NCBI GenBank assembly: GCA_029891385.1
Contig: CM057224.1
Coordinates: 8,246,001 to 8,310,000 of the forward strand
Length of the DNA: 64,000 nucleotides
From: Erythroxylum novogranatense
Lineage: Eukaryota; Streptophyta; Magnoliopsida; Malpighiales; Erythroxylaceae
Direction: 5' to 3'
Part shown: piece after piece, positions 36,085-46,382 of the stretch
How positions within the stretch are numbered: the stretch's first letter is position 1
How the letters are laid out: every line of letters begins with the position of its first letter
Notes under the pieces: model-generated
Told to the model about the DNA's origin: nothing
Seen by the model: the letters and a program-made list of their open reading frames with translations, nothing else
Database searches by the model: none
Translations under genes and position numbers: made by a program

Positions 36085-38845
36085 TGTTGGATCCCGATTT
36101 GCTTTAAATTTTAATTATTATTTGCTTAATGATTTATTCATGCTTGGTTGTTTGTTAAATTATTTATTATTTTAGAATTGGGTCATTATTGTAGTAGGTT
36201 TGAATAAAGATTGAAATTAGTTAGAATTAAGTTAGAAAGATGGGTAGTTAGTTAGAATTAATGGGGAGTTAATGGTTGGAGGAATAGTGCCATATAAGAC
36301 AAAATAAAGGTAAAATAGGAAAGTTCATGTAAGTGAAGGGCCAAATGAGAAGAAAAAGGAGGAACAAAAATTAGAGGAAAGAGGAGTGAGTAACGTGGAA
36401 GCCACAAGGGAGAAGAGGGAAAGAGAGAAAAACGTGAGGGGAGGAGAGAAGAAGAAGAAAATTAAAAAAAGCTAGGAAGAAGGAGGAAAAATCGTGAAAA
36501 GAAGAAGAAATCAAGGCTTTCAAGGTAAGTTCTACACCTTTTTCTTGCTTTAGTAGAAAGAAATGGGTTGTTGTGTTGTGAATGGAGAAATTTAGAGAGA
36601 GAAAGGGGTTTTCTGTTGGGTGTTGGATTGGAGGAAGACGATGGGTTTCTAAGTTGAGTTTTGGGTTTCCTAACCTATATGGACTATGGGTAGGTTGAAT
36701 TTGAGTTTTGATTAAGGTTAATTTCATTTGATTATGATTATGAAAATTTGGAGATTTCTATTTGGATTGGAAATTGAATGAGAATTTTTGGTTTATGTTA
36801 GGAAATCAAGAGCCTACCCACGAGCAAGAGGAAGGGCATCTTTGAAGTTGGATTTTCAAGAGTATAAGGTGGGTAATTTATTTGTAGTTATTGTGTAATG
36901 GGTAAAATGCCTTGTGTGTGTATATATGTGTATGTATATGCTTGAATTGATAAATTGTGAATTGCTATGATGTGGAAAATGCATTGTGATATGTTTATGC
37001 TATGTTATGCATTGAAAGATGTATGACATTTTGATGAGAATTGAATTGTGATTATGTCATGTTATGCATTGACAAATGCTTGACATTTTGATATGATTGT
37101 TATGCCATTGAATTAAATTATGGAATTTTGGTATAAGAAAACCATGAGAAAATGAGATTTGAGAATGATTGAATTAAGCATGAGAATGTGAGATTGTGAA
37201 TAATTGAACTAAGTATGAGATTTGATTGTGTTTGGGCGAGAGAGGAACCGTTTCATTAGTCACGTGCACGTCGACGTTAAGTCTTCTCCCGGTTGCCCGC
37301 TTGTGACCCACGAGATCCGAAAAGTGGACTCGTTTCGTTCACGGAGTAAATTTTGATTTCTCTGTTTTGTTCACGGAACCCTCGAGCCAAATTGTGTGTA
37401 CATTAGCATTCAATGTGTTATGTTATGATGAGAATTGTGTGTTATGCTTGAATGAGAAATGACATCAATTGTGTTTAATGTGATGATGTATTGAATTATG
37501 AGATTGTGTTTGGAAATTGTGAATGCTAAGATTCATTGCTGGTCTATATGGATATTTGTTTATGTATGATTGTGTGGCTCATTGCCAATGGTTATGAATA
37601 AGTTAGCCACTGAGCTGTATAGCTTAACCCATAATTTTCCTCCTTAGGTGCGGATCGAGAAGAGTAACGACCCTTGCAAGGCATTTGAGACAATCCAAGA
37701 TAGCTAGGAGTCTTTTGTATTTAGCAACATTTGGCTAGCTTTATAGGCATATCAAACATGAGCATCATTTGTATTTTGTATTAAGTTGATGTATGTGTTG
37801 ATATGTAAGTAAAGCTTGTTTAAACATTGATTTTGTTTTCAAATGAAAATGAGAGTTGAGAAGCTTATTTTGTATGATTATTTTTCTTTTAAGTTTGAGT
37901 AAAATGGATGTGCTTAACTTTGGTTGAGAATTCCAATTGTGGCTAGTGTGAGAATATGTTGATGTTGTGAAGGATGTGTGTGATGAATCCTTTGGAGTTG
38001 AGTTTCAATGATGTTTGTAGTTGTTTAATGGATTTGAAGTGGTTTTTGTGGTATTGGAGAAGAATATGAGGTAAGGGGATGTTAGGATGAGTTGAGGAAC
38101 CTTTGGAGGGGTCTTGGAGGGTGAAAAATTGGTGACACCCGTAGGTTATACGGCTTGCCCGTGTGTTTTCGGGTGCAGGGACACCATTTCACCCGAAGGT
38201 TACACTGGCTGACCGTGTGATTTTACACGGTCGGTATATTTTGACCCTCATAAAGACCGAATTTCAAATTTTGATCTTCATGAAAGTTGTATCCCTAGAT
38301 ATCTACTTTCTAACCGTCTAAAAACGAAGTCAATCAGACATCTATAGTGAGAGTTATGGTATTTGCGCCAAAGTATGTTCAGTAGAAATCAAGATATGAA
38401 CATATCGGATTCGTTTGGCCATAACTCCTTCTTCCGACCTTCGAATGAGGTGATTCTTAAGGCGTTAGATTCCTAACACGTTTTTCTACCTCTCCAGAAA
38501 AATTGGTAGCCTTTGGATCTAAATTCAAAAAGTTTGATGGGAACGAAGTGGGGGGTCGGTTTGGAGAGCTTGATTGAGATATGAACATACTTTGAATTTT
38601 TAAGCATAACTTGGGCTATAGAGCTCCGAATGAGGTGGTTCTTGTTTCTAAATAAACTAGAGACTAGGAGCTATCAATTTTGAAGAATTCAATTGTAATT
38701 TTTGTGATTTTGTTGTGTGGGCTCGCCTTTGTGGCTTGAGATGTTATGAGAATGAGGACTGTTCATTGAGCGTTAAAGAATTTGGAAACCCGCTCATGTT
38801 TTCGACTCCGGTTGAATAGTTGGGCTTCAGAAACGGGGCCCAACA
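36085..38845 (+). mobile_element. Solo LTR (2.76 kb) with GTGCT target duplication
   Basis: Starts TGTTGGATCCCG and ends GGGGCCCAACA, flanked by identical GTGCT at 36080-36084 and 38846-38850. There is no internal region, so the element was lost by LTR-LTR recombination. Inside, in order: CATATAAGAC (36291), GA-rich leader (36360-36510), TTTCAAG/GTAAGT (GT at 36525), TGTTAG acceptor-like site and a 67-nt block (36802-36868) ending TATAAG/GTGGGT, the CACGTGCACG...CTTCTCCCGG block at 37255-37390 and a pyrimidine stretch with TTAG at 37636-37647. The 3' third has degenerate repeats shared with other LTRs here. Confidence 0.9.
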
Positions 38846-38850
38846 GTGCT

Positions 38851-39277
38851 TATTACATAAAAGGCTAGATTGGCTTGTTAATTAAAGTAGGAAGTTGAGT
38901 TAAATACGTAAGTGGAATTCTAAACTTGATGGCATGTGGTAATACAAATTCTATGATGTTTGAAATGGGATAGAATATGTGTTGTGTTTACATGAGTTCT
39001 GAAAAATGATGTTTGTATGATAGATTCTGTTTTGGTTTCTGAAGCATGAAAGACCATGGTTTGTGAGTTGCCAAATGAATGATTTTGAATTAAAATTGGA
39101 TGTTAATTTGATGAGGAATTGAAGCATAATTAAGGTGTAATTGAGGTGTAATTAATAGACTATGATGAAGGTTTATTGAATTGAGTACGAAGGTGTTAAA
39201 ATCTAGAAACAAATTGAAGGCAATTGGATAGTGAACCTTCGTTTCACTCAGCCCACGATAGTGGGAGCTACATTAGC
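38851..39277 (+). mobile_element. Probable remainder of the LTR hit by the solo LTR
   Basis: Continues the LTR-like sequence left of 36080. AT-rich, no reading frame, no distinctive ends. It is assigned only by position and general composition. Confidence 0.35.
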
Positions 39278-41645
39278 TGTAACATCCCATCACTGATGGG
39301 AAGGATAAAATGGTAATTCGGGACGGATTATGAGTGTGTAAACTAGTCTCGGTATGTTCATGCATAATATGGCCTCCATATATGCATAAATTGTAATTTT
39401 TGTATATGCACATGATTGTACATGCATTCATGACATTTCCCGGCATATGTGTTTATTTTGAAAAATGTGATTGTTGTGCTTGAAACTTAAATTGGAGTAG
39501 ATTTTTGTGTGTTTTTTTTATTTTTGTGGAATTTTAGAAATTTTTTTAGAAATTTTTTGGGATATCTTTCCGGACCGAAAAAATTGACAAGTGACAGACT
39601 GATTTGGTTTTCGGTACTAGAAATGACTGTCAAATAGCACTGGAAAATTTGATACATGAATTTAGGCATTTTTGCTATGAGCCATTGGAATTTGAAGTAG
39701 AAATGACATTGTTTTTGGAAACTGACCTGAAGAATGCAGAAAACCGGTACAAGTGGCAAGTGACACGTGTCACTTGCCTACTTCTCACTTGTTATATAAA
39801 TATCCTACCTTTTGGAGAGTTTCCACGATACTTTCATAAGTCCTTAAGCTTTTGTTTCTTCTCCTCATCCAACGACTCCTTCTTCCTCCTCCTTCGTAGG
39901 TAATTTTCTTCTTCAAAATTTGCTACTCTTCTCCACCTAAACAAGCTCTTCTATCTTAAGTGCTTCTCTTCTTGTGTTCACAAAAACAAGCTTGAGACTT
40001 TCCCCTTTTATGATGTAGGTCGTGTATGGTTTGGGGAGGTAAAGAATTGGTGAAAAGTGGAAGAAATGAAGAATTAAAGGCTTGTTAGGTGAGGGTTATA
40101 CTATGTGTTCTTTAATTGGTAATTAGAAGCATTTTTTTGTGCTTTATGGTGCATCAATTTCATGAAGTTTGTGTGTTGATTGTATGGGCGTAAGTCATGT
40201 TTATGTGAGGCTAAATGATGTTGAATATGTGTAGAGTGTGAATGAAATGTTTTGGAGTGGTTTTGATGTTAGTATGATGTTAGATGAGTGGTTAATTAAA
40301 GAAAGAAATTGTGTGTATGTGTGCTGCCAATTTGTGAATCCTTCTTCAAGTGAATGGCTTGATGAAATTTTGACTGAAGGAGTGATTAAATTGGATGCTT
40401 ATTGATGTAGGAATGATGTTAAAATGAAAGGAGGAGAATTAGGTAGCAAATATGGAAAATTTGACTTTGTGTAGGTTTCAGATTTTTGCTTATAACTTTT
40501 GATATTGTTGTGCTATGGAGATGAGCTTTGGCTTAAATTAAACTTAAGAAGTATGGATAGAATTCATATGAAAGAAGTGATACTAAATTGTGCCTTGAAG
40601 GAGCTTGAATTTGGCCTTGAAAGTGAGTTGTAGGTGCTGTATGAACAGTAATCCGAACCTTGTGACCTGAAACTTTGATGATTTTTTTAAGGTTGATTTG
40701 GATTGAATTTGTTAATTTGGTCTTAAGGAAAGTTGAATATTTGTGTTATCTTTCTAACGCCACGAAGTATGAAATTTTTTGATGTGTAGATTGAAAGTTA
40801 TGGTCTGTAAAAGTTCAGGTGGTAATTCAGCCCAAAATTTGTTTTGTGTGCAAGTGACTCTAAGTGCATAGGTTTTGTTCTTTTTGTGTTCTGATATTAA
40901 TTTTGGACTGTTAAGGGTGAAATTGGCTCAAGTGACCTTCTGGAAAGTTGTAGAGGATTGTTGTAGCTTTCTAATGAGGTATTATATGCGAATTTTGGAT
41001 GTAAGGATTGTAAGATATAAATTTGTAAAGTTTTGTTATGGTTTAGGTTAAATGTTGATTTCATAAACCCTAACTGAACAACCACATTAATGGGAGGATT
41101 TGACCTAGTTAGAGATGGAATTTGGTTCTAAGTCCTTCTTGAGAATTGTATTATATTGTCTGAGCTTTTTATTGCTATATGGTATGGAATTTTTCACTAA
41201 GGGGATGTGAAGTTATGAATTTTGAAAAATTGGGTTATTGTTGAGAATAATTTGGGTAGGCAGAAACTTTGCTTGAGAAGTTGATTTGGTTAGAGATTGA
41301 ATTGGCTTATATGTTATTCATGAAAGTTGTATCATTTGTTTTGCTCTTTTGATTGATATAAAATTTGGAATTTTTGGCTAAGGGAATAAAAAGTTATGAT
41401 GTTTACAAGTTTTGGTACTGTTTGTGAGGAGCTTGTCGATCGGTCACCTTGGAGTGAATTTTTGACCCCTTTATAGGTCGATCTAATCTTTGAGTCCTTC
41501 ATAAAAATGGTAGAGCTATCTTTAATCTTTCCATCAGTAACAAGTTTGTCAAATTTGGAATTCGGAGTCAAAAGTTATAAGGGTTAGAATTAAGGAGGTC
41601 AGATCAACTTTTTGGCCGAGCGTCCGAGAGGCCGTGCGCCCGCTC
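39278..41645 (+). mobile_element. LTR, plus-oriented arm of an inverted pair
   Basis: Starts TGTAACATCCCATCACTGAT. A TATA box (TATATAAATA, 39793-39802) lies about 515 bases in, then a pyrimidine-rich leader. From about 40640 on there are degenerate repeat units of 150-190 bases. The arm matches 44447-42161 in reverse complement, with an extra segment of about 110 bases near 39640-39745 and lacking about 31 bases at its inner end. Its 3' end is missing; it stops at the junction near 41645. Confidence 0.75.
39793..39802 (+). promoter_or_regulatory. LTR TATA box
   Basis: TATATAAATA, followed about 30 bases later by the likely start region. The same box is kept in the inverted arm (minus strand near 44024-44033). 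Confidence 0.6.
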
Positions 41646-42160
41646 CTCGTCAATTTCATCTCTAAAAAAATTCCAATTTCACAAATAAATGAAATTAAAT
41701 ATTTCACGAATCCGATGCCTCGAGAATCAGGTCAATCGGATGTCGGACGGAAAATATATTCCCAAAACATGTTCAGACTAACACACTACACGCAACTTCA
41801 CTCTAGAAATTGAACATTTTGGGGGCTAAATTGAAGTCTGACCTCTTCATAACATTTGTAGATCTATGTCTCTAGTTTAATTAGAAATAAGAATCAGATC
41901 GATTGGAGCTCTATAGCTCAAGATATCTCCAAATTAATGAACCATATTCAGACTTTTCCAACCGGTCTGCTCACTTTGATCCGATAGACTTTTCTCAGTT
42001 TGATCTCAAAAATCATAAATTTGGTATGGAAAGATAGAGAATGTCTTAGAAATCCAGCTCTTCGAAAATCAGATCGATCAGAGGTCAGACGAAAATGTTA
42101 TGGCCAAACGAGTGGAGAGAGGTCGGATCAGGTGAAAAAGGCAAAAATCGACAGAACGGT
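41646..42160 (-). mobile_element. Spacer of the inverted pair: minus-oriented LTR sequence
   Basis: About 515 bases between the two arms. 41860-41935 matches the reverse complement of the solo LTR around 38605-38680 (GAGCTCTATAG, CTCTAGTTTA), so the spacer is itself LTR 3' sequence in minus orientation, most simply the continuation of the right-hand LTR. Confidence 0.55.
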
Positions 42161-44447
42161 GAGCGCGCGCACGCGGCCGCTCGGGCGTTCGGCTGAGAGG
42201 GTGCTCGGCCTCTCGGACGCTCGGCCAAAAAGTTGATCCGACCTCCTAACATCTAACCCTCATAACTTTTGACTCCGAATTCCAAATTTGACAAACTTGG
42301 TACTGATTGAAAGATTAAAGATAGCTATACCATTTTCATGAAGGATTCAAAGATTAGATCAGCCTTTAAAGGGGTCAAAAATTCACTCCAAGGTGACCGA
42401 TCGACAAGCTCCTCACAAACAGTACCAAAACTTGTAAACATCATAACTTTTTATTCCCTTAGCCAAAAATTCCAAATTTTATATCAATCAAAAGAGAAAA
42501 ACAAATGCTACAACTTTCAAGAACAACATATAAGCTAATTCAATCTCTAACCAAATCAACTTCTCAACAAAGCTTTTGCCTACCCAAATTATTCTCAACA
42601 ATAATCCAATCTTTCAAAATTCATAATTCCACATTCCCTTGGCGAAAAATTCCATACCATATAGAAATAAAAAGCTCAGAAAATATACTACAATTCTCAA
42701 GAAGGACTTAGAACCAAATTCTATCTCTAACTAGGTGAAATTCTCCCATTAATGTGGTTGTCCAGTTAAGGTTTATGAAATCAGCATTTAACCTAAACCA
42801 TAATAAAACTTTACAAATTTATATCTTGCAATCCTTACATCCAAAATTCGCATATAATACCTCATTAGAAAGCTACAACAATCCTATACAACTTTCCAGA
42901 AGGTCACTTGAGCCAATTTCACCCTTAACAGTCCAAAATTAATATCAGAACACAAAAAGTACAAAACCTATGCACTTAGAGTCACTTGCACACAAAACAC
43001 ATTTTGGGCTGAATTACCACCTGAAATTTTATAGACCATAACTTTCAATCTACACATCAAAAAATTCATACTTAGTGGCGTTAAAAAGATAACACAAAAA
43101 TATTCAACTTTCCTTAAGACCAAATTAACAAATTCAATCCAAATCAACCTAAAAAATCATCAAAGTTTCAGGTCACAAAGTTCGGATTACTGTTCATACA
43201 GCACCTACAACTCACTTTCAAGGCCAAATTCAAGCTCCTTCAAGGCACAATTTGGTATCACTTCCTTCATATGAATGCTAGCCATACTTCTTAAGTTTAA
43301 TTTAAGCCAAAGCTCATCTCCATAGCACAACAATATCAAAAGTTATAAGAAAAAATCTGAAACCTACACAAAGTGAAAATTTCCATATTTGCTACCTAAT
43401 TCTCCTCCTTTCATTTTAACATCATTCCTACATCAATAAGCATCCAATTTAATCACTCCTTCAGTCAAAATTTCATCAAGCCATTCACTTGAAGAAGGAG
43501 TCACAAATTGGCAGCACACATACACACAATTTCTTTCTTTAATTAACCACTCATCTAACATCAAAACCACTCCAAGACATTTCATTCACACTCTACACAT
43601 ATTTAACATCATTTAGCCTCACATAAACATGACTTATGCCTATACAATCAACACACAAACTTCATGAAATTGATGCACCATAAAGCACAAAAAATGCTTC
43701 TAATTACCAATTAAAGAACACATAGTATAACCCTCACCTAACAAGCCTTTAATTCTTCATTTCTTCCACTTTTCACCAATTCTTTACCTCCCCAAACCAT
43801 ACACGACCTACATCATAAAAGGGGAAAGTCTCAAGCTTGTTTTTGTGAACATAAGAAGAGAAGCACTTAAGATAGAAGAGCTTGTTTAGGTGGAGAAGAG
43901 TAGCAAATTTTGAAGAAGAAAATTACCTACGAAGGAGGAGGAGGAAGGAGTCGTTGGATGAGGAGAAGAAACAAAAGCTTAAGGACTTATGAAAGTGTCA
44001 TGGACACTTTCCAAAAGGTAGGATATTTATATAACAAGTGAGAAGTAGGCAAGTAGGCAAGTGACACTTGTCACTTGTCCCGGTTTTCTGCATTGGACAG
44101 TCATTTCCAGTACCGGAAACCAAATCAGTATGTCACTTGTCAATTTTTTTGGTCCGAAAAGGTATCCCGAAAAATTTTCAAAAAAATTTCTAAGATTCTA
44201 CAAAAATAAAAAACACACAAAAATCTACTCCAATTTAAGTTTCAAGCACAACAATCACATTTTTCACAATAAACACATATGCCGGAAAATGTCATTAATG
44301 CATGTATAATCATGTGTATATATAAAAATTACAATTTATGCATATATGGAGGCCATATTATGCATGAACATATCGAGACTAGTTTACACACTCATAACCC
44401 GTCCTGAATTACCATTTTACCCTTCCCATCAGTGATGGGATGTTACA
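42161..44447 (-). mobile_element. LTR, minus-oriented arm, with adjacent polypurine tract
   Basis: Reverse complement of the 39278-41645 arm. On the minus strand it starts TGTAACATCCC at 44447 and is directly preceded by AAAAGGGGAGAAT, a polypurine tract, so it is the 3' LTR of a minus-strand element whose interior lies to the right. It carries about 31 extra bases in the GC-rich segment at 42182-42212. Confidence 0.75.
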
Positions 44448-44490
44448 ATTCTCCCCTTTTAATAAAAATTTCGTCCTCGAAATTCATTTT
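44448..44490 (-). other. Polypurine tract and pol-end motif of a minus-strand element
   Basis: On the minus strand it reads TTTCGAGGACGAAATTTT, then AAAAGGGGAGAAT, then the LTR start. The same motif stands before the polypurine tracts of the array at 51665 and 56971, as is common in plant Gypsy elements. Confidence 0.75.
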
Positions 44491-45859
44491 TGATACTGAA
44501 TAAGGTAGGGGTACTGTTACCTCCTACACTCAATCGTTTCCTATCAATTTTTTTTTAGTTATCATTCTTCCTCACTTATACGTATTCAATTCTTTCCTTT
44601 CAGTTCCAAAACCACATATATCGAATGATAACAATACTAATCATAAAATCACTCATAATATCTTAGTCTCATATTTGCCATAGTTTTATATGGACCACTT
44701 TATCTCACACTTAGCTTCCCTAAGTACCCTTATATCTCATCTAACTATACCTTAGCATAGGTGATACACTCAAGGACAAGTAGTTCTCATCGGTATTAGT
44801 ACACCGAATCTTCACATCTTTCTTCATATAGTCACATCTTCGAGGTAATCTACCATAACCCATTCATCAATCAAAACCACTTTATTCAGATGTATCTCAG
44901 ATTTGTTCAATCTTTTACTCAGGGTGATCGACTCTTTTTGTCGTCTCACCCAGAAAATGATGATTTTGCCTGTAGTCACTACACACTATACGTTAATCTT
45001 AATCTTATATGCTGAAGCATTCCAGACATATTAGCTTTATACCTGTCTCCAATAGTTTACAAGGAAACCAAACAGATAATTACTCGGTTCGATATTCTTG
45101 GCCGCCAATTGCTCTTTTGAGGTACACTTCCTAGGACATTTCTTTATCAGATAGTACACATACTTTATGCCATCAAATTCCTCAATTTCTCAATTTGGGT
45201 TTTCCTACTTCCTTTTTGCAAAAATGATATTACTTTTCCATTACTACTATGATTCCCTTTTTGCCCCATCTTAACACGTCACTATACCCTCTTTATTGCA
45301 CTAGACTGAGTAACCTAATATCCACATATGTGGTACTCTGCTATTGAATGTTCTATTTGCTGCAGTTGATTGTAACATTAGCTTTATTCGGACATGTTCC
45401 TCTGCACAATCCTTTACAATTCAATTCTTACCTTACTCTTTACTAATCTGTCTATTCCTATGTATATCTCATATGTTTCTTTACACATCATAGTTCCAAG
45501 CTTTTAAACCAACTACTATTGCAAAAAGTTTCAAGTCATGAATCTAAATTTAGCTCCTGATGCTATAATTATCCCTAGGTACACAAAATCACTTTATACT
45601 CTTACAATCAATTTCCTCTTGATCTCAATTGGGAACCGCTATTGGATATACTACAAAATCCCCAAATCCGAACAACATATTTCAATTGGGAACCACTATT
45701 CGATATACTACAAAATCTCCAAATCCGAACGACATATTTCAATTTATTATTGTTCCAGCCAATGATTGGGGTTCACCCTATGATCATAACAGAAATCGAT
45801 TTTTGTAGGCCAATAACGTGCCTTGCACTTCCTTCCTCACCTGAACACACATATTAACA
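44491..45859 (-). mobile_element. Decayed interior of the minus-strand element
   Basis: No gag or pol domain can be read; stops are frequent in all frames. It contains a 57-bp tandem repeat (45625-45742). It is cut by the LTR that begins at 45865. Confidence 0.45.
45625..45742. repeat. 57-bp tandem repeat, two copies
   Basis: Copies start at 45625 and 45682, with a partial third at 45739. The unit begins TCAATTGGGAACC and includes ATATACTACAAAATC and CAAATCCGAAC. The copies differ at only a few positions. Confidence 0.9.
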
Positions 45860-45864
45860 GTGAT

Positions 45865-46377
45865 TGTTGGACCCCAAAATTTTCCTGGAAAATAGAAATT
45901 ATAAAATGAATGACATAGGTGCTTTTGAGTATGTATGTGTTGTGGGTGTTTTACAGTTAAATGAAATTGATGTGTAAAGAAGTAGATTTTGGTTTTGTTG
46001 ACTTGGAAGTTTGTGAATAAATTTGTGTGTGTTGGGTTGCCATGACAAGTATAGTGATTAATTTGATGTAAATGGAGTAACAAATCAAGAAATAAAGAGA
46101 GAAAGTGTGAAAAGTTGTTAAATTAGAAAAGTTTGACTTTTCGGAGTAAGAAAGTTGACTTTTTGATTTAGGCATAATTTGAGAAAATGATCTGCATGAA
46201 ACTTGTAGTGTTTGTTAAAAGATTTTTGTAGCCATAAAGCATGCAATTTTTTGATATCGGGAGTGGAAGATATGATTTTCCGAAGATAAGGTTCTTTTGC
46301 TTTGTTTTTGAAAATGCTATTAAGTATAGATTTGTGAGTTCTATGCTTCGAGGCCACTTGTCGTGAGAATTTAAGCT
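45865..46377 (+). mobile_element. 5' part of the LTR that hosts the array
   Basis: Starts TGTTGGACCCC after GTGAT (45860-45864). It continues at 61391 once the array and one copy of AAATT are removed. The end lies beyond the window. Confidence 0.65.
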
Positions 46378-46382
46378 AAATT

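Noticed and set aside
42000..42236. Arg-rich 78-residue gene in a GC-rich segment
   Set aside because: It lies in the spacer and inner end of the inverted LTR pair with no domain; the GC-rich CGCTCGG repeats account for the composition.
39278..44447. A single 5.2-kb LTR or a long-TIR DNA transposon
   Set aside because: The ends are inverted copies, but the flanks (TTAGC, ATTCT) are not a duplication and the right flank is a polypurine tract, so two opposed LTRs explain it better.
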